64,000 nucleotides of DNA from Xiphydria camelus (Eukaryota > Arthropoda > Insecta > Hymenoptera > Xiphydriidae): positions 12,758,822 to 12,822,821 of the forward strand of contig OY783193.1 in assembly GCA_963678675.1 (NCBI GenBank), in the 5' to 3' direction. Shown here one piece after another: positions 24,613 to 36,650 of the stretch. Every line of letters starts with the position of its first letter. Within the stretch, counting starts at the first letter, position 1. Below the pieces are notes generated by a model. It made no database searches. It had not been told where the DNA came from and saw only the letters and a program-made list of their open reading frames with translations. Position numbers and translations under genes: made by a program.

Positions 24613-26050
24613 TGTATCTATATGTATGACCTTGACTGCGGCGGGACGATCATTATATTTCTACGTACTCGCATAATCCCGACATGTGCTCCCACCGATA
24701 AGCCGGCTTTACTGCAATTTCCAAGAAAAGCCACGATCCACTTTTATCCTTGTAGCGAAGATACAGTTGTTGCGAAATAGAGATAATCCCCCTTGGCGCT
24801 TCGTTCGCTCCTGAGGGAGAAAAATATTTCTTTCCCTCGCGTTTCAGACCGCCACCTTCAATGGAAATGCCTAAATATACGATCTCATTATTATTAAATA
24901 AGGTACGGAGCTTTCCTACTTTTCTCGGATAAAGGGTTCTTCGTACATGCCGAGCGCATTCGTTTGTATGCGTATCTACGTTTCTTATTTACTCGTTGAA
25001 ATGCAAAGAGCGCTTCCATCGAGTCAAAGCGGCGCGAGTCTTGACGCGAGGGGGGGGGGGGGGGGCGTTTACCCCCGCGCAGCCTTCACCTCGGCAATCT
25101 GCCCGCTTCTCGAATCACTCGAAAGCGCGCGGGCGAGTCCTCGGAAACCGGCGGATCCGATCTTCCATCCCGGCGACGAACGAAATCCATTTCACTCTCA
25201 CGTCGCGTGCAAACTCCGCCCGTACGTTTTTTTTCTCTCGTCGACGACTCGAGTGGTGAAACGTCGAGACGTGACTCATTTTCTCTCGCGTAAATCGCCT
25301 GCTGTTCTTTCCGCGTCGCGGACCCGAATTTTCAGATCTCGTCGCGTCAGCAGTGCATAAAAACGTCGTGCCGCGCGGAGAGAACCGCAGACGCGAGAGA
25401 GGACGCCACTTCCGCGTCCCGATAAGAATGCATTACCCTCGAGAGCTTTTCGCAGAGGGTTTTCGTACTCCCGCGAAATGAATCAATTTTGCGAACCATT
25501 TACGGGCGCGTTGAAAAGCTCGTAGTAGACGACGACGACGATGACGATGTCGGTAATGTTGAGAAAGTTCTAGTTTTTAAAAAATCATTTTTCATCATTT
25601 TTAATACACGAGTAATCGTGGAGCTCGCGCGCAAATCCCGCTAAATCCGTTTTTAGACCATTTTTACTTTTTTTTTGCAGATTCCTGTACTTCTCAGTGA
25701 TCTCTACAATATAACACTTTACTTACAGAGAAAAAAACCCGTCAAATCCCTTTTTAAATAGCTGTCAAATATACGGCTTTGGAGCATACCGCGCTAAATT
25801 CAATATTGGTATCAAAGCACGATAAATCCCCATTACTCGTATTCTTTATTAACAGTTTTTTAAAATGTCACATAAATGACGCCGAGTACGACTTTGTAAA
25901 CTACGTGCTTTCCGCGTTATGTTCGCACAGTCAGCTGAGTTTTATAACCTTATAGTTCCAGTTGTGTGTTCTGTGCTCATAGTTTTAAAGTAAATGCTCC
26001 GTAGGTACCAATGCATTTTACGAATTAATGAGAAACACACCTGAAAACTC
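24613..26050. other. Intergenic or intronic, GC-rich patch with a poly-G run
   Basis: A run of about 16 G lies at 25050-25065 inside a CpG-rich patch (24950-25560). The patch generates a 137-codon open frame without any motif. A GAC trinucleotide run lies at about 25527-25545. No gene is supported. Confidence 0.35.
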
Positions 26051-26730
26051 ATACACTTTCTGCTTCGACCTGTAACAGGTGCAGCCTTTGCCGAGAAACC
26101 CCATCAATGATTCATTCTTTTCACACCAAGTTAGCTTGTATAACTTTTGTTGTGTTGACATAAAAGCTAAAAGTCCTACATTTTATATATGGACTGAAGA
26201 CCAAGCCGGGCGAGGTGCTAAAGAAATTGGATCAGCCTTGTTCCGTCACTTGAGCAGCCTTACACTCGCAGAGACATTCATACACTAAGATTATTCTGCG
26301 ATGGTTGCGGCGGACAAAATAGGAACTCGTACATTATCCACACTTTGTATTATTGGTTGAAATTCAAATCTCCACTTGTGCTATAACATAAATTATAATA
26401 ACGTACCCGGTCCGCGGTCACTCGTTTTTACCGGCCGACCGAGTGTTTTGTCGCATAGAGAAAGACCTTAGAAAGCATCCAGTTCTGGGATACTCCAATC
26501 AGACTTGAAAGAAAGGGTACTTGCACGTCAAAGGGGCATACCTGAGAAAAGGAAAAAATCTTTGGGAAATTTATTAACTAAGCATTTTGGAAACGATTGG
26601 AAGAATGACGAGAACTTGGCTTGGAACAATGATTTACTACTTAGGCAACCAATCAACAATATAGAAGATGAGACAGCTGAACCTTGTGATTGCCTCGCAG
26701 AAGAGAATGCCGTGCATATCTAGTGAAAAG
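26050..26730 (+). pseudogene. Broken gene of repeat-type insect protein (transposon-associated)
   Basis: The + strand reads FDL(..)QVQPLPR near 26065-26100, then a segment with FYIWTEDQAGRG at about 26182-26215. After a frameshift it reads LFCDGCGGQNRNS at about 26291-26330, and after another PVRGHSFLPADRVF at about 26405-26450. I recall this order of motifs from a repetitive family of uncharacterised insect proteins that behaves like mobile-element cargo. Stops and at least two frameshifts break it. The 72-codon open frame at 26505-26723 continues it in an uncertain frame. Function is unknown; inactive copy. Confidence 0.5.
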
Positions 26731-29177
26731 ATTTTTTGAAAAGAGTGTTTTACAGTACAATACAGTACTTATATATTTTTATTAATAAAGGATTGAGGAA
26801 ATACATTTTTTTATATAAGTACAAAATATGTGCTAATTATTTCCATATTTGAACCAAAACCCGCTTAATCCAAGAAAAAAATGTGTTTTTATTAAAAAGG
26901 GTTAAAGAAAATTCAGCGAAAATTGTCAAAAATAGTCCTTAACGATTAGCAGAATACAAAGGAAAAAGCAGTAAAACGTTAATCATATTTTATTTCTTGC
27001 AATATGTTTTTCGCGATTTTCCACGAGTTTGACTTTGGGGATTTTGCGGGATTTGCGCACGAGCTCCACAATTGACGAATAGCTATAAACACTTTAACAG
27101 TAGTTCAATCGATTGATTTTTCTAAAAATAGCGATAGATCCTTTGAGCACACTTTTTCGAAATTAATCATTTACTTGACAATTTTCTACGAAAAAATGCC
27201 TTTTTGAAACTGCTGTAGGAAGAAAATTGTACAGGTCGCGTTAACTGGTTGCGCATGCCTTCAGGTATTCAAAATTCTCCATCAGAGGCAATATATGAAA
27301 CTTAATTCCCAAACGGTGGATAGAAAGAGTCAGGATATACAAAGTCTATTTCGAAATTGATGTACTCCACTGTGCCTCTTGTCAATCGGCAAATTTCTGT
27401 TATGCGCTTTAGTGTGCAAAGGACTTCGTGAAAGTGCCTTCGATCGACTCAAGTTTCCATTTACCGCTCGGCCTGACGTACTTTGATGCAAACGAATGAA
27501 AGTAACGCGAGCTAATTGAGAAAAGTCGGAATCGTTTCAAAGTTTTCAGCGGTAGTAATCCTCCGGGGCCGGTGACATGTATTTTCTAATTATACATACA
27601 TTTAGATTATTACGTATTTTCTAATTATACGTTTAGATTGACTTTCACGCGTTTTTCACGGAAACTCCAACGGGATGGAGAAATCAAATGGTACTCGAGA
27701 GCTAAGCGGAATGAAAGAATCACTCTTTAGTCATTTTTCTCCGACGTCGGTCTGGTAAATAATCTCAAACCGATACTTCTACCGCTAAGGAAAGCTCCGA
27801 ATACCGTATTGACGATTATAATTAAAATGAAAAGCGCGAGTATATACGTCGAATGATGCTAATTGCCACCACGTAAAGCCGACAACTGGTGACCTCAGGA
27901 CGTTTCCGTTTCTGGCGATGTACTCCACCAAATAGATTCCCGTGCCCAATGGTTTCATCGGTCGATCCTTTAATAGCTTGGAGATTCTCATGATAATATA
28001 CGTCCGAATTTATTAAAGTTTATCTAATATAAAAGCTAATTTCACTCGTCCATATATTCACCCATTTAACCGTCTGTTTATCTATCAATCTTTCTACTGA
28101 TGTATTTTTTTACAGAATGTATCAAAGTGATAACCGAGCAAAATTTCTTCATCTCGGTGATATTTATATACTCACTTGTAGGACGGAACCGTCAACACGG
28201 TGTTTAGAGCAGTGGTTAACGTCTTCTCCGTAATCTCTTCCTGCGTCAAATCGACGGTGATTTTTTTGCTGGCGTAGTTTTTCACGTTGTTCGATTGCTC
28301 GGTGAAAAGTGGAATGCCGATCATAGGGACGGCCCAATAGACGACTTCTTCGGAGCTCAAGAGACCACCGTGCATTATAAAGACCCTGGCGCTGTGGTGT
28401 CCTGCGGCGAACGAAATCGGGTTCACACATCCACGCGTCGGAATAGCGCCCACGCTCGAGATGTTCTCGCGAACTCTCTCTCGAGAGCTCATCGTTGGAA
28501 CGAGATGAAATGTAACGTCTGACGCTGACAGTTCCCTAGATTAAATTCTAATACAATCGCGCGCAAGTTACGGCCGAACGTTGAATACGATGTAGGAGGA
28601 AACGTATATGGGACATTCGTGTTAAGCTGTCTGCTCTCCGGGGGCTGCCGATTGTCAATCCGGTAGGAGCATTATAGGGGAGACGGGATCGGCGCACAGT
28701 CGCTCCTGCTGGCAAACAACTGCACTCAGGGAATTTGCTCATCTGGCCACTTGTGCGATATATTCCACACTCGGGAAGATTTGTTAACCGGATGATGTAA
28801 GAAATTCATTTATTCTAGATCAATTCTCGCCCTGAACATATAAATATATTCCTATTGTTCGCGAGAAATGTTCCCGTAATCGAACATTTGTCTCTCAGAG
28901 TATGAGACGTTATTATGGAAAATTATATAACGGTCGATATAAGGAAAGAAACGGCGCTTGCACACGTAATATTATACTTGTTGCTGTGGTACCCAGGGCA
29001 TCAGACGTGCGTTATCTCAGACGTGTTGTCTTCCTTCACGTGGAGCCCACCGACTTCAACGATGGCCGAAGTAACCGCATTGATACCGTTCATACTGTGA
29101 TGAGAGTTAACCAAAAGCAGGGTCAAATCCTTCTCAAGCTCTCTAATCCCAGGGAGATCCGCCGAAATGTACTTTTT

Positions 29178-29439
29178 CCTCACTCATGCCCATTTCGAGG
29201 CCTTTTCCAGCCTATTTTTAGACCGTAAGATGGCGTTTTTCCTGCGTGACACCGACCGAGAGTCCGCAGGCTATCAAAAGATTGTTTAGTCCGAAATGGG
29301 TCCTTTTTCCAAACTGATAAACGAAACGTGAAATGAGCCTTCGGCGAGCCTCATCCCTAACCCGTACCTCGTGTGTTACGACCTAATTAAACACAGTCTG
29401 AAAAAACCTCGGATTTCCGCCTTATGATATAAGATACTA
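29178..29439 (-). mobile_element. Small non-autonomous element inside UGT-B exon 2, copy 1
   Basis: It interrupts exon 2 between GTGAAA and AAAAAGTAC, where UGT-D is continuous. A 355 bp relative lies at 48731-49085 in the other orientation. The two share both ends (TAGTATCTTAT and GCATGAGTGAGG) and the interior near TCGGTGTCACGC, but this copy lacks about 90 internal bases. The ends are not inverted repeats and the 3' side runs into A-rich sequence, suggesting a SINE-like retroposon. That classification is inference. Confidence 0.7.
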
Positions 29440-29814
29440 TTTCACGTCCTCCTCTTGACGCGCCGAGTGGTTTGATCGAACTCTACGTCGGTATAAATCC
29501 CTATGACGGTGTTCGCCAATCGTTGCCAGAAGCTCATACTCTTATTTAAGCTTAGGGAGCTTATCGGGGAGGAGGGAAAGTTTTCGGGGCTTCCCATAAT
29601 TTTATACATCCAAGGACTGTGGATGAAGCCAAACCGATTACGGGTGCGTTGAAGTGGCGACCGAAGGCGAGGTAATATTGCGCTAGGAAGATCTGTTGAA
29701 AAGTGATGATTAATTGGAAAATTAGAAGTACCTATCGAAATGGAGACGATGAGGAAAAGAGGAAAACACTTTACGCCTCGCCTCGTAGTATTTGAGGAGC
29801 GTGGATTACACTGG

Positions 29815-30475
29815 TCAACGGTGATTTTGTTACACGAAGTAGACTAGGTGATTTTTATAGATTTATATGCGCTAAAAACGAATCTGACTCTCAAATTTGC
29901 GTATCACGTCAGGATTTTGAAGTACTTGATGTTAAATATACCTACGAAAACGGGCGATTTTGGCCATATTCACGGGTCTATTACAATGAAACTAAAAAAT
30001 GTGTCTTAATTGCACTTACAGCATTTGAAAGTGTCGTTTTTGAACTTTTCAATACATTACTTGATTGTTCCTAAACGCAAATTTCAGTACAACAAGTCGA
30101 TCGTTTAGGTCCACCGCGCCACGCGCCTAAATGTATCAGGCGCATGGTGCGGTGGACCTACATGATCGATTTGTCGTACTGAAATTTGGCTTTGTAAAAT
30201 CGTTTAAGAACAATCAAGTAATGTATTGAAAAGTTCAAAAACGACACTTTCAAATGCTGTAAGTGCAATTAAGAAAACATTTTTAGTTTCATTGTATTTA
30301 ATAGACCCGTGAATATGGCCAAAATCGCCCGTTTTCGTATATCTAAGCTCAAGTATTTCAAAATCCTGACGTGATACGCAAATTTGAGAGTCAGATTCGT
30401 TTTTAGCGCACATAAATCTATAAGAATCACCTGGTCTGGTTCGTGTTCCGGAAAAAAAATGTAATTTTGTTGACC
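29815..30475. repeat. Foldback element inserted in the left duplication arm, about 660 bp
   Basis: The outer ends CACTGGTCAAC and GTTGACCAGTG face each other and the arms match for about 300 bp around a centre near 30135. The centre carries its own palindrome, GGTCCACCGCGCCA / GGTGCGGTGGACC. The right arm of the duplication lacks it at the equivalent place (about 45405), so it inserted after duplication. Confidence 0.8.
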
Positions 30476-31995
30476 AGTGTTACTAATTACAAAATGGATT
30501 CTCTATCCTAAACGTGTCATTTGGACGATTCAATTTTTAAAATTAAAATATTATATTTATATCAAAACTCGAAAAAAAAACATCCGTAACTTCTGAACAG
30601 CTTGTGCGACTCCAACAATTTTTATATCCGAATGTTTCGTTTTCCTTCCTCTACAAGTTCTCTAAGTTTTGATGAAATCGAAACACACATTCAAAAAATG
30701 TGAAAAAAAAATGGTAAACTTAGAAAACTTCTTTTGCAACAACTTTATCGAAACTGAATCGATATTTTTTTATCTCTAAGTCATCTTAATCGTAGTTTCG
30801 AGCTGCGTTCAACAACTAATAAACATTTAAATCGCATGATCTGCTCAAAAGTTGTCGCGGAACGTAATATTTCACTGTTTGGTTGGTAACTTCAAAACCG
30901 CTGAACACCGATAGGTTTCAATCGCAACACCGAACAATACCAGACCACTCCACATATTACTGCAAAATTTGGTAAAGATCGATAAAATCGTGTGAAAAAG
31001 AAGAGGGGTACAAAATTTGCATGACAATTTCGACGTTTTTGAGTAAATTCTTCGAAACAACTGGATGAAATTTGACCAGATTGTTGGTACACTTTCGACT
31101 GAGTACCGCTAATTTTTCATCAAAATTTCATCGAAAGCCGATGAACCGTTCTTGAGTTACTCGCCAAAAATTGCGAATCTGTGAGATTTTTCATTCAGTG
31201 ATAACTTCAGGACGGATGAACCAACTTCAATGAAAATTGAAACGCACCTTTTCTCCATGGAGCTCTACGAAAAAATATTTAAATAGTTGAGATCCGTTCA
31301 TAAGTTTAAGAGATATATCCATTTAAATAAATGTTGATAGCGGACGGACCAACGAACAGACAAATCCGTAGTGTCCAAGGGACACTAATTCGAGAAACTT
31401 CAGTTATATTTGAAAATAAACGCCTATGGGAACTCACGCGATGCATTTACCCAATACACTTCTACAACTTTTTTTCCGAATTAAAAGTACCTACTAGTGA
31501 AACGCGATAAATTTCTTCTCTCCGTGCTCTACGTACAGGGCAGCAGAAATCTTGCGCAATTTCTCACCTCAACGATGATGACGTCATAAGGTGGATCATC
31601 GGGTTGATTCAAGATGGGCTCCTACAGCTTCGGATGGCCGAGAAACTCGCACGGACGGTCTCTGTAAAGCTGAGCAAGACGTTCGACGGAGACGAAACTG
31701 GATCCCGGACATAAGTTGAGCGATCGACTGTTCACTGTTTTCCGCAAGGTCCTATCGAGACTTATATACGTATAATATATCACTCTCGTTCGACTCCTCT
31801 CAAAGGATAGTAACTAACGATGTCGACTCGGTGACCTCGCTCCACTAGACGCTTCATCAGATGTTCGAACATCGTGAAATGACTCTTTATGTTGAGGGGA
31901 AACAGCCCGAGGATTCGATAGCCTTCGCACAGTCGTGGTTGCATAATCAGGATGAAAATGACCGCGAAACACGCTGCCACACCAGCCAATTTCAT

Positions 31996-32828
31996 GGTGA
32001 AATCACCCTGAAAATAGGCTGCAGGACGGAGTCGAAGGTTACGCAGAAAATGCACTTCGCACGAATAATTCGGCGGACCGAATGATGATTTAAATCTCTC
32101 GAGACTATAGAATTAAATTGGGATTCCCCATTACAACATACTCTTATCAACGGTAATTATGATTACTCGCCCGAGCTACTCGTTGCTCACTGATGAATTT
32201 CAAACGCGATGACCGTTGGGTTCTATCGATATCACCGATCGGCGTTGTATCGAGGACACACACGGGAGATAACCAGCGTATTTACGTGCTCGGTTTACGC
32301 GGAGCAAGCGCAAGAGGACATCTAACTGGTCGGTTATACCCGCGAATCCATCGCGATTTTAGAAGACTAACGCTTTGCGTTCAACGATTGTAAACAAGAA
32401 TAAAATCTCGTAAATCTTGATAGGAATGAACAGGGATCACAGTTTTGATTGCATGCAATACAGTGCACTACCCGAACTCTATTAAGGAACTTTCTAGGTG
32501 ATACGTGATGAGGAGGAATTTTTCAAGAAACTGTGTTGAGATAAAGCGGAAGCGGAATAATGGATTGCAATGACATAATGCTGCAGCAACTGTAGAGCCG
32601 TTTGATGTGATTAGGAAAAACTACGTCGTTTCTCGTCATGTCGATTGATTCACAAGCGCATGGTTGCAGAGAACATGTTTTCTAATTCTTACAATAATTA
32701 CTTTTTGATAGCGCACTGTAATACGTTTGATTTTATAATTGGTGTCTCCTAAAACTCAATCTTTTAAAAAGGCATTGAAAAAATTGAAAAATTAACCCCG
32801 AATTTCAGATCGCAAAAATTTGCAAGTG
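31996..32828. other. Upstream of UGT-B exon 1, no gene recognised
   Basis: Short frames only. The region would hold the ancestral promoter of UGT-B. I see no clear motif. Confidence 0.3.
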
Positions 32829-32845
32829 TTGCAAATTTGAAAATA

Positions 32846-33001
32846 AAGTTGTTGATTTAAAGTAAAAAAAAATTCGAAATTCAAAATGACGGGGTCAATG
32901 TGAATCGAAGAAAAAAATATGATTCGATTTACCTATATACGAATGATTATTAACATTGACCCCGTAATTTTGAATTTCAAATTTTTTTACTTTAAATCAA
33001 C
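32846..33001. repeat. Nested foldback, about 155 bp
   Basis: The arms TTGATTTAAAGTAAAAAAA...AATTCAAAAT at the left and their complement at the right enclose a short loop with ACATTGACCCCGT on either side. It interrupts the AAATAAAGGG text that is continuous in the opposite long-TIR arm, which shows it is a later insertion. Confidence 0.75.
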
Positions 33002-33959
33002 AAAGGGTCTCGCCGTATTTCCATATGAAAAATGCCCCGGCACTAATTAACTTTGTTAAACCTTTTATTTATTGCTTTTTATCCAAAATACCTCCACAAC
33101 AAATTTCAGACCGCTAACTTCACGTACAAGGGAAATAGGGGGTTAACAACAATTAAAGTTACTATTTTTTTCTCTGGAACTATAAAAGATATCAAAGTCG
33201 TTCAAAAACTAAATTGTAGGTCTTCGTGTGTGAGTAGTATATTATATATTTTTTCGACGGCATAAAAGCACTGTTTAAAGGTGTAAATTTAAAAAAATAG
33301 TTTTTGCAATGGAAAATTTATAACAATTGCTGGAGATACACCAACCAAAAAAATCATATAGAATCATCAATTAGTGAGCTGTTATATAAAAAAATTGTCA
33401 ACTAGTTTAATTTGGTGGAAGACAGTAAAGAAATTGAAAAACCTTTAACGCGTTCACGCCGGCGCATCGCGGTACTCAGTGCCAGCGTGAACGTGTTAAT
33501 TCATATTATATTATGTATATTTATTAATTAATTAATTATGTATGCACAATATCTATATTGTTTTATAATATACATAATATACAATAATGTGTACAAAAAA
33601 CAAATAATTCATACGATTTACATAATCTTGGTAGAGGAGTTGGTTACATCAAATATAGTGGTAAATATTTCGGCAGGTCTAACGATTTTAGATTTTTTAG
33701 ATTTAGCGGATACGTGACTAATAATAAATTATAGCAGCTATATGCGAACTGCATCCTGCTGTCCTACTGCCATTAGCACAATCAAAAGTAGTGTACCTTA
33801 GTATTTACATCCTTGTAACTGTTCACGTTTGGCTATATTGCTGGGATTTTTTTCTTCACACATTTACGATAAAAATATTCCATAGGTAACGAAAATATGA
33901 GCCAAACAACCTTGTTCCGTCGCACAATAAACGGACTTCTACATGTTGGTTCTTACCAC

Positions 33960-34180
33960 TCGATATCGCGATCTATGTACCTCTCTAATCTAGAGTCAAT
34001 CTCGCCATCAGTCACAACGGTGAGGCGGTATGTTTCCGTGAATCTAGGATACTAATGAGCTTGTAGCCCCGCTCCTTTCCCGAAAAGTCTAATTAACGAA
34101 TGTCTTTCGCAGTACACACTCTAATAGATATAGGTACCGCTATATTTCGAATGCTAAGTCAGCTTGTAAAGGGGAGAAAT
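33960..34180. repeat. Repeat related to 17520-17830 inside the transposon core
   Basis: Shared landmarks are CTAATCTAGAGTCAATC, TACTAATGAGCTTG, GCTCCTTTCCCG and a TATAGCGGTA-type motif (inverted as TACCGCTATA), in the same order as in the copies at 17.5-17.8 and 54.8-55.0 kb. Non-coding. Confidence 0.5.
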
Positions 34181-34204
34181 GACTTTTTGATATTGGTAAA
34201 TCTA

Positions 34205-34892
34205 CATTGGCATTAATATTTTATGGAACGTATGTTAGACATGAAAAAAGTCGAAATAATGCTTATCAACGAAAATCTTATTCCGGACAAAAAAAAGTTC
34301 CACTGTGTAAACCTTTCACCATCTGCACAACAAAAATGGCTATATAGTTAATATAGCAGGACCATTCAACGGTACAATGAATGATGCCTCTATAATGAAA
34401 ATCTTTTTAGAAAATGGATTAAAGTCTCTTTTGCAACGTGGTGATTTCTGCTTTGTTGATCGAGGTTTTCGTGATGCTGTAGAGAATATGGAAAATCTAG
34501 GATAAAAGGTTTTTATGCCCGCTCTTAAGAGTAATCGTGCACAATTAACAACTGAAGAAGAAAATTTTTCGCGGTGGGTTACCAAGGTAAGGTGGGTCGT
34601 CGAGGCTGTTCATGGAGCCATAGGCCAAAAATTTCGATTATTACATAACAAAGTAGACAACAAGTTATTGCCTGTAGTAAAATCTTTATGCCGAATTTTT
34701 GGATTTTTAAACAATACTTTTGGAAAAAGGATTAATTCTGATCGGGAATTTGCCGACGAAATAGTTAATTATATGAAAGAGCGTACAGTCCAGCAAAATA
34801 CTTTGCAAACAGTGGTTGAAACGCAAAGTTTAAATCGCCGTAAAAAACCGTACATAAAACTCTCTTCAACGTGCCTAATAGATTTATTATAG
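34205..34892 (+). pseudogene. DDE transposase remnant (DDE_Tnp_4-like)
   Basis: Read across frames, the + strand gives GTYVRHEKSRNNAYQRKSYS (34224 onward), then GYIVNIAGPFNGTMNDAS and FCFVDRGFRDAVE. After an in-frame TAA at about 34503-34505 it gives a 125-codon open frame with VTKVRWVVEAVHG. The second catalytic Asp (VDRGF) and the acidic Glu (WVVEA) are visible. The first, expected before GTY, appears as Tyr. This arrangement is typical of DDE_Tnp_4-type transposases of PIF/Harbinger- or ISL2EU-like elements; the exact superfamily is uncertain. A frameshift near 34336 and the TAA make it inactive. Confidence 0.7.
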
Positions 34893-35529
34893 TAGGACAG
34901 TAGGATGCAGTTCGCATATAGCTGCTATAATTTATTATTAGTCACGCATCCGCTAAATCTAAAAAATCTAAAATCGTTAGACCTGCCGAAATATTTACCA
35001 CTATATTTGATGTAACCAACTCATCTATCAAGATTATGTAAATCATACGAATTATTTGTTTTTTGTACACATTACTGTATATTATGTATATTATAAAACA
35101 ATATAGATATTGTGCATACATAATTAATTAATTAATAAATATACATAATATAATATGAATTAACACGTTCACGCTGGCACTGACAATGAGTACCGCGCTG
35201 CGCCGGCGTGAACGCGTTAAAGGTTTTTCAATTTTTTTACTGTCTTCCACCAAATTAAACTATTTGACAAATTTTTTATATAACAGCTCACTAATTGATG
35301 ATTCTATATGATTTTTTTGGTTGGTGTATCTCCAGCAATTGTTATAAATTTTCCATTGCAAAAACTATTTTTTTTAAATTTACACCTTCAAACAGTGCTT
35401 TTATGCCGTAGAAAAAAAATATAATATACTACTCACACGAAGACCTACAATTTAGTTTTTGAACGACTTTGATATCTTTTATAGTTTCAGAGAAAAAAAA
35501 TAGTAACTTTAATTGTTGTTAACCCCCTA

Positions 35530-36486
35530 CCCGACTAGAAATCTACCCGGGCATACCTGATTTCCCGTAAGGGCCTGATCAGGATAAGATCAGGCTCCCC
35601 TGAACAAGGTATACCCAAGCAAGCCCTGATCAGGAAGCAGTAAAACTTGCCTGAACAAGGCATACCTCAAATGTCCCTGATCAGAGAGAACCCCTCCTGA
35701 TAAGAGGCTTACCTGAATAAGGCATACCCGAGACGGCCCTTGAGGATAAATCGCATATCATGATTCCCTCACATTTTAATATTGTAATTACACGTTATTT
35801 TATCGACGGACGCTTACGTATCCTCCACACACACACAAATGGAGGATAATAAATATTAAAATTAATTCACTTCAAAACTTTTTGTAGTCTTTTTGAGCGA
35901 TTAACAGATTCAAAAAAATTCAAACTGGCTTTGACTAAAATTCATTTTGAGATATTTGAAATCGATTAAATTCTACTTGACAAATTTGAAAGAAGTTTAA
36001 TATGTGACATGTGATATTTGTATTTGAAATTATATCGTGCACCGCATGCAATGCCAAACATTATCTTGAGTCTATTTATTACCAGCTGCCTTATGGCAAT
36101 TTTTTAATTTACCCTCTGCACCATATTATTCGAACGAAAAATTCATTTTGCGCATGCTGTTTAAATTGTCCCAATGTAAATATCTTGTAAATCATGCTTT
36201 TTTTAAAAATATTAGTGATTATCTCGGATATCGACCATCCCAATAGTTGTTCAGTTTATGACAAAGTAAATTATCGTACTTCAAGATACCGACATAACAT
36301 GATTCCAGGATTTAGTATTTATATCGTATCAGGGCCTGATCTGACAAGCGTGATCGGGTCATGAGAAGGAAATCGCGTTACATCCTTTATCGGGCCCTGA
36401 TCAGGTAAACATATCAGGGCATGGGCATGAACTCGGGCAAATCTGATTTGGTCCTGAGGAGAACCTGATTTGAATTTCTAGTCGGG
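35530..36486. mobile_element. Non-autonomous DNA element, 957 bp, TA target duplication, CCCGACTAGAAAT termini
   Basis: The ends CCCGACTAGAAATC and GAATTTCTAGTCGGG form the inverted termini and TA flanks both sides (35528-35529, 36487-36488). Removing the element with one TA restores the match between the two long-TIR arms. Subterminal zones carry repeated short motifs: CCTGATCAGG-type palindromes and CCTGAACAAGGCATACC-type words at the left, GGGCCTGATC-type words at the right. No transposase is present. Confidence 0.8.
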
Positions 36487-36650
36487 TATTTCCCTTGTAC
36501 GTGAAGTTAGCGGTCTGAAATTTGTTGTGGAGGTATTTTGGATAAAAAGCAATAAATAAAAGGTTTAACGAAGTTAATTAGTGCCGGGGCATTTTTCATA
36601 TGGAAATACGGCGAGACCCTTTATTTTCAAACATACAAAGTGGATGATTT

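Larger units (their letters stand above)
27068..31466. repeat. Left arm of an inverted segmental duplication
   Basis: This 4.4 kb arm is homologous in reverse orientation to about 41634-50407. The outer boundary is shared text around AAGTGTTTATAGCTATTC (27070s and 50390s). The inner boundary is around GTTGTAGAAG(T/C)GTATT (31455-31466 and 41634-41648), which falls in UGT intron 1. The arm contains exons 2-5 of UGT-B. A small element at 29178-29439 and a foldback at 29815-30475 are private to this arm. Confidence 0.8.
27782..31995 (-). pseudogene. UGT-B, disrupted UDP-glycosyltransferase
   Basis: Remnant of a five-exon UGT. Exon 1 (31995-31568) has a signal peptide and the catalytic His region (H39). 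It then has a frameshift near 31785-31800 and a TAG at 31622-31624, and ends at an intact donor. Exon 2 (from 29692) has a 4-bp TTAA-type deletion shifting frame and is split by a small element at 29178-29439. Intron 2 and nearly all of exon 3 are deleted, so the end of exon 2 joins the PWVPQQQ motif near 28990. Exon 4 (28401-28176) is open, with the signature altered to MHGG. Exon 5 (about 28000-27782) has its acceptor changed from AG to GG and an internal deletion of about 23 bp shifts the frame. It cannot make a functional transferase. UGT-D is its inverted duplicate. Confidence 0.9.
32829..36625. mobile_element. Long-TIR DNA transposon with broken DDE transposase and nested elements
   Basis: Inverted arms of about 770 bp (about 33002-33768, and 34893-35529 continued at 36487-36622) flank a 1.1 kb core encoding a degraded transposase. 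The outermost shared text is TTGAAAATAAAGGGTCTCGCCG. A 155 bp foldback (about 32846-33001) is nested at the left end. A 957 bp element (35530-36486) is nested in the right arm. Each arm also carries a small hairpin, GTTCACGC(C/T)GGC...GCCAGCGTGAAC. The element lies about 25 bp beyond the UGT-C stop codon. Confidence 0.8.

Noticed and set aside
24947..25360. 137-codon frame across a poly-G run
   Set aside because: The run encodes poly-Gly by chance and the overlapping second frame is equally long; no domain.
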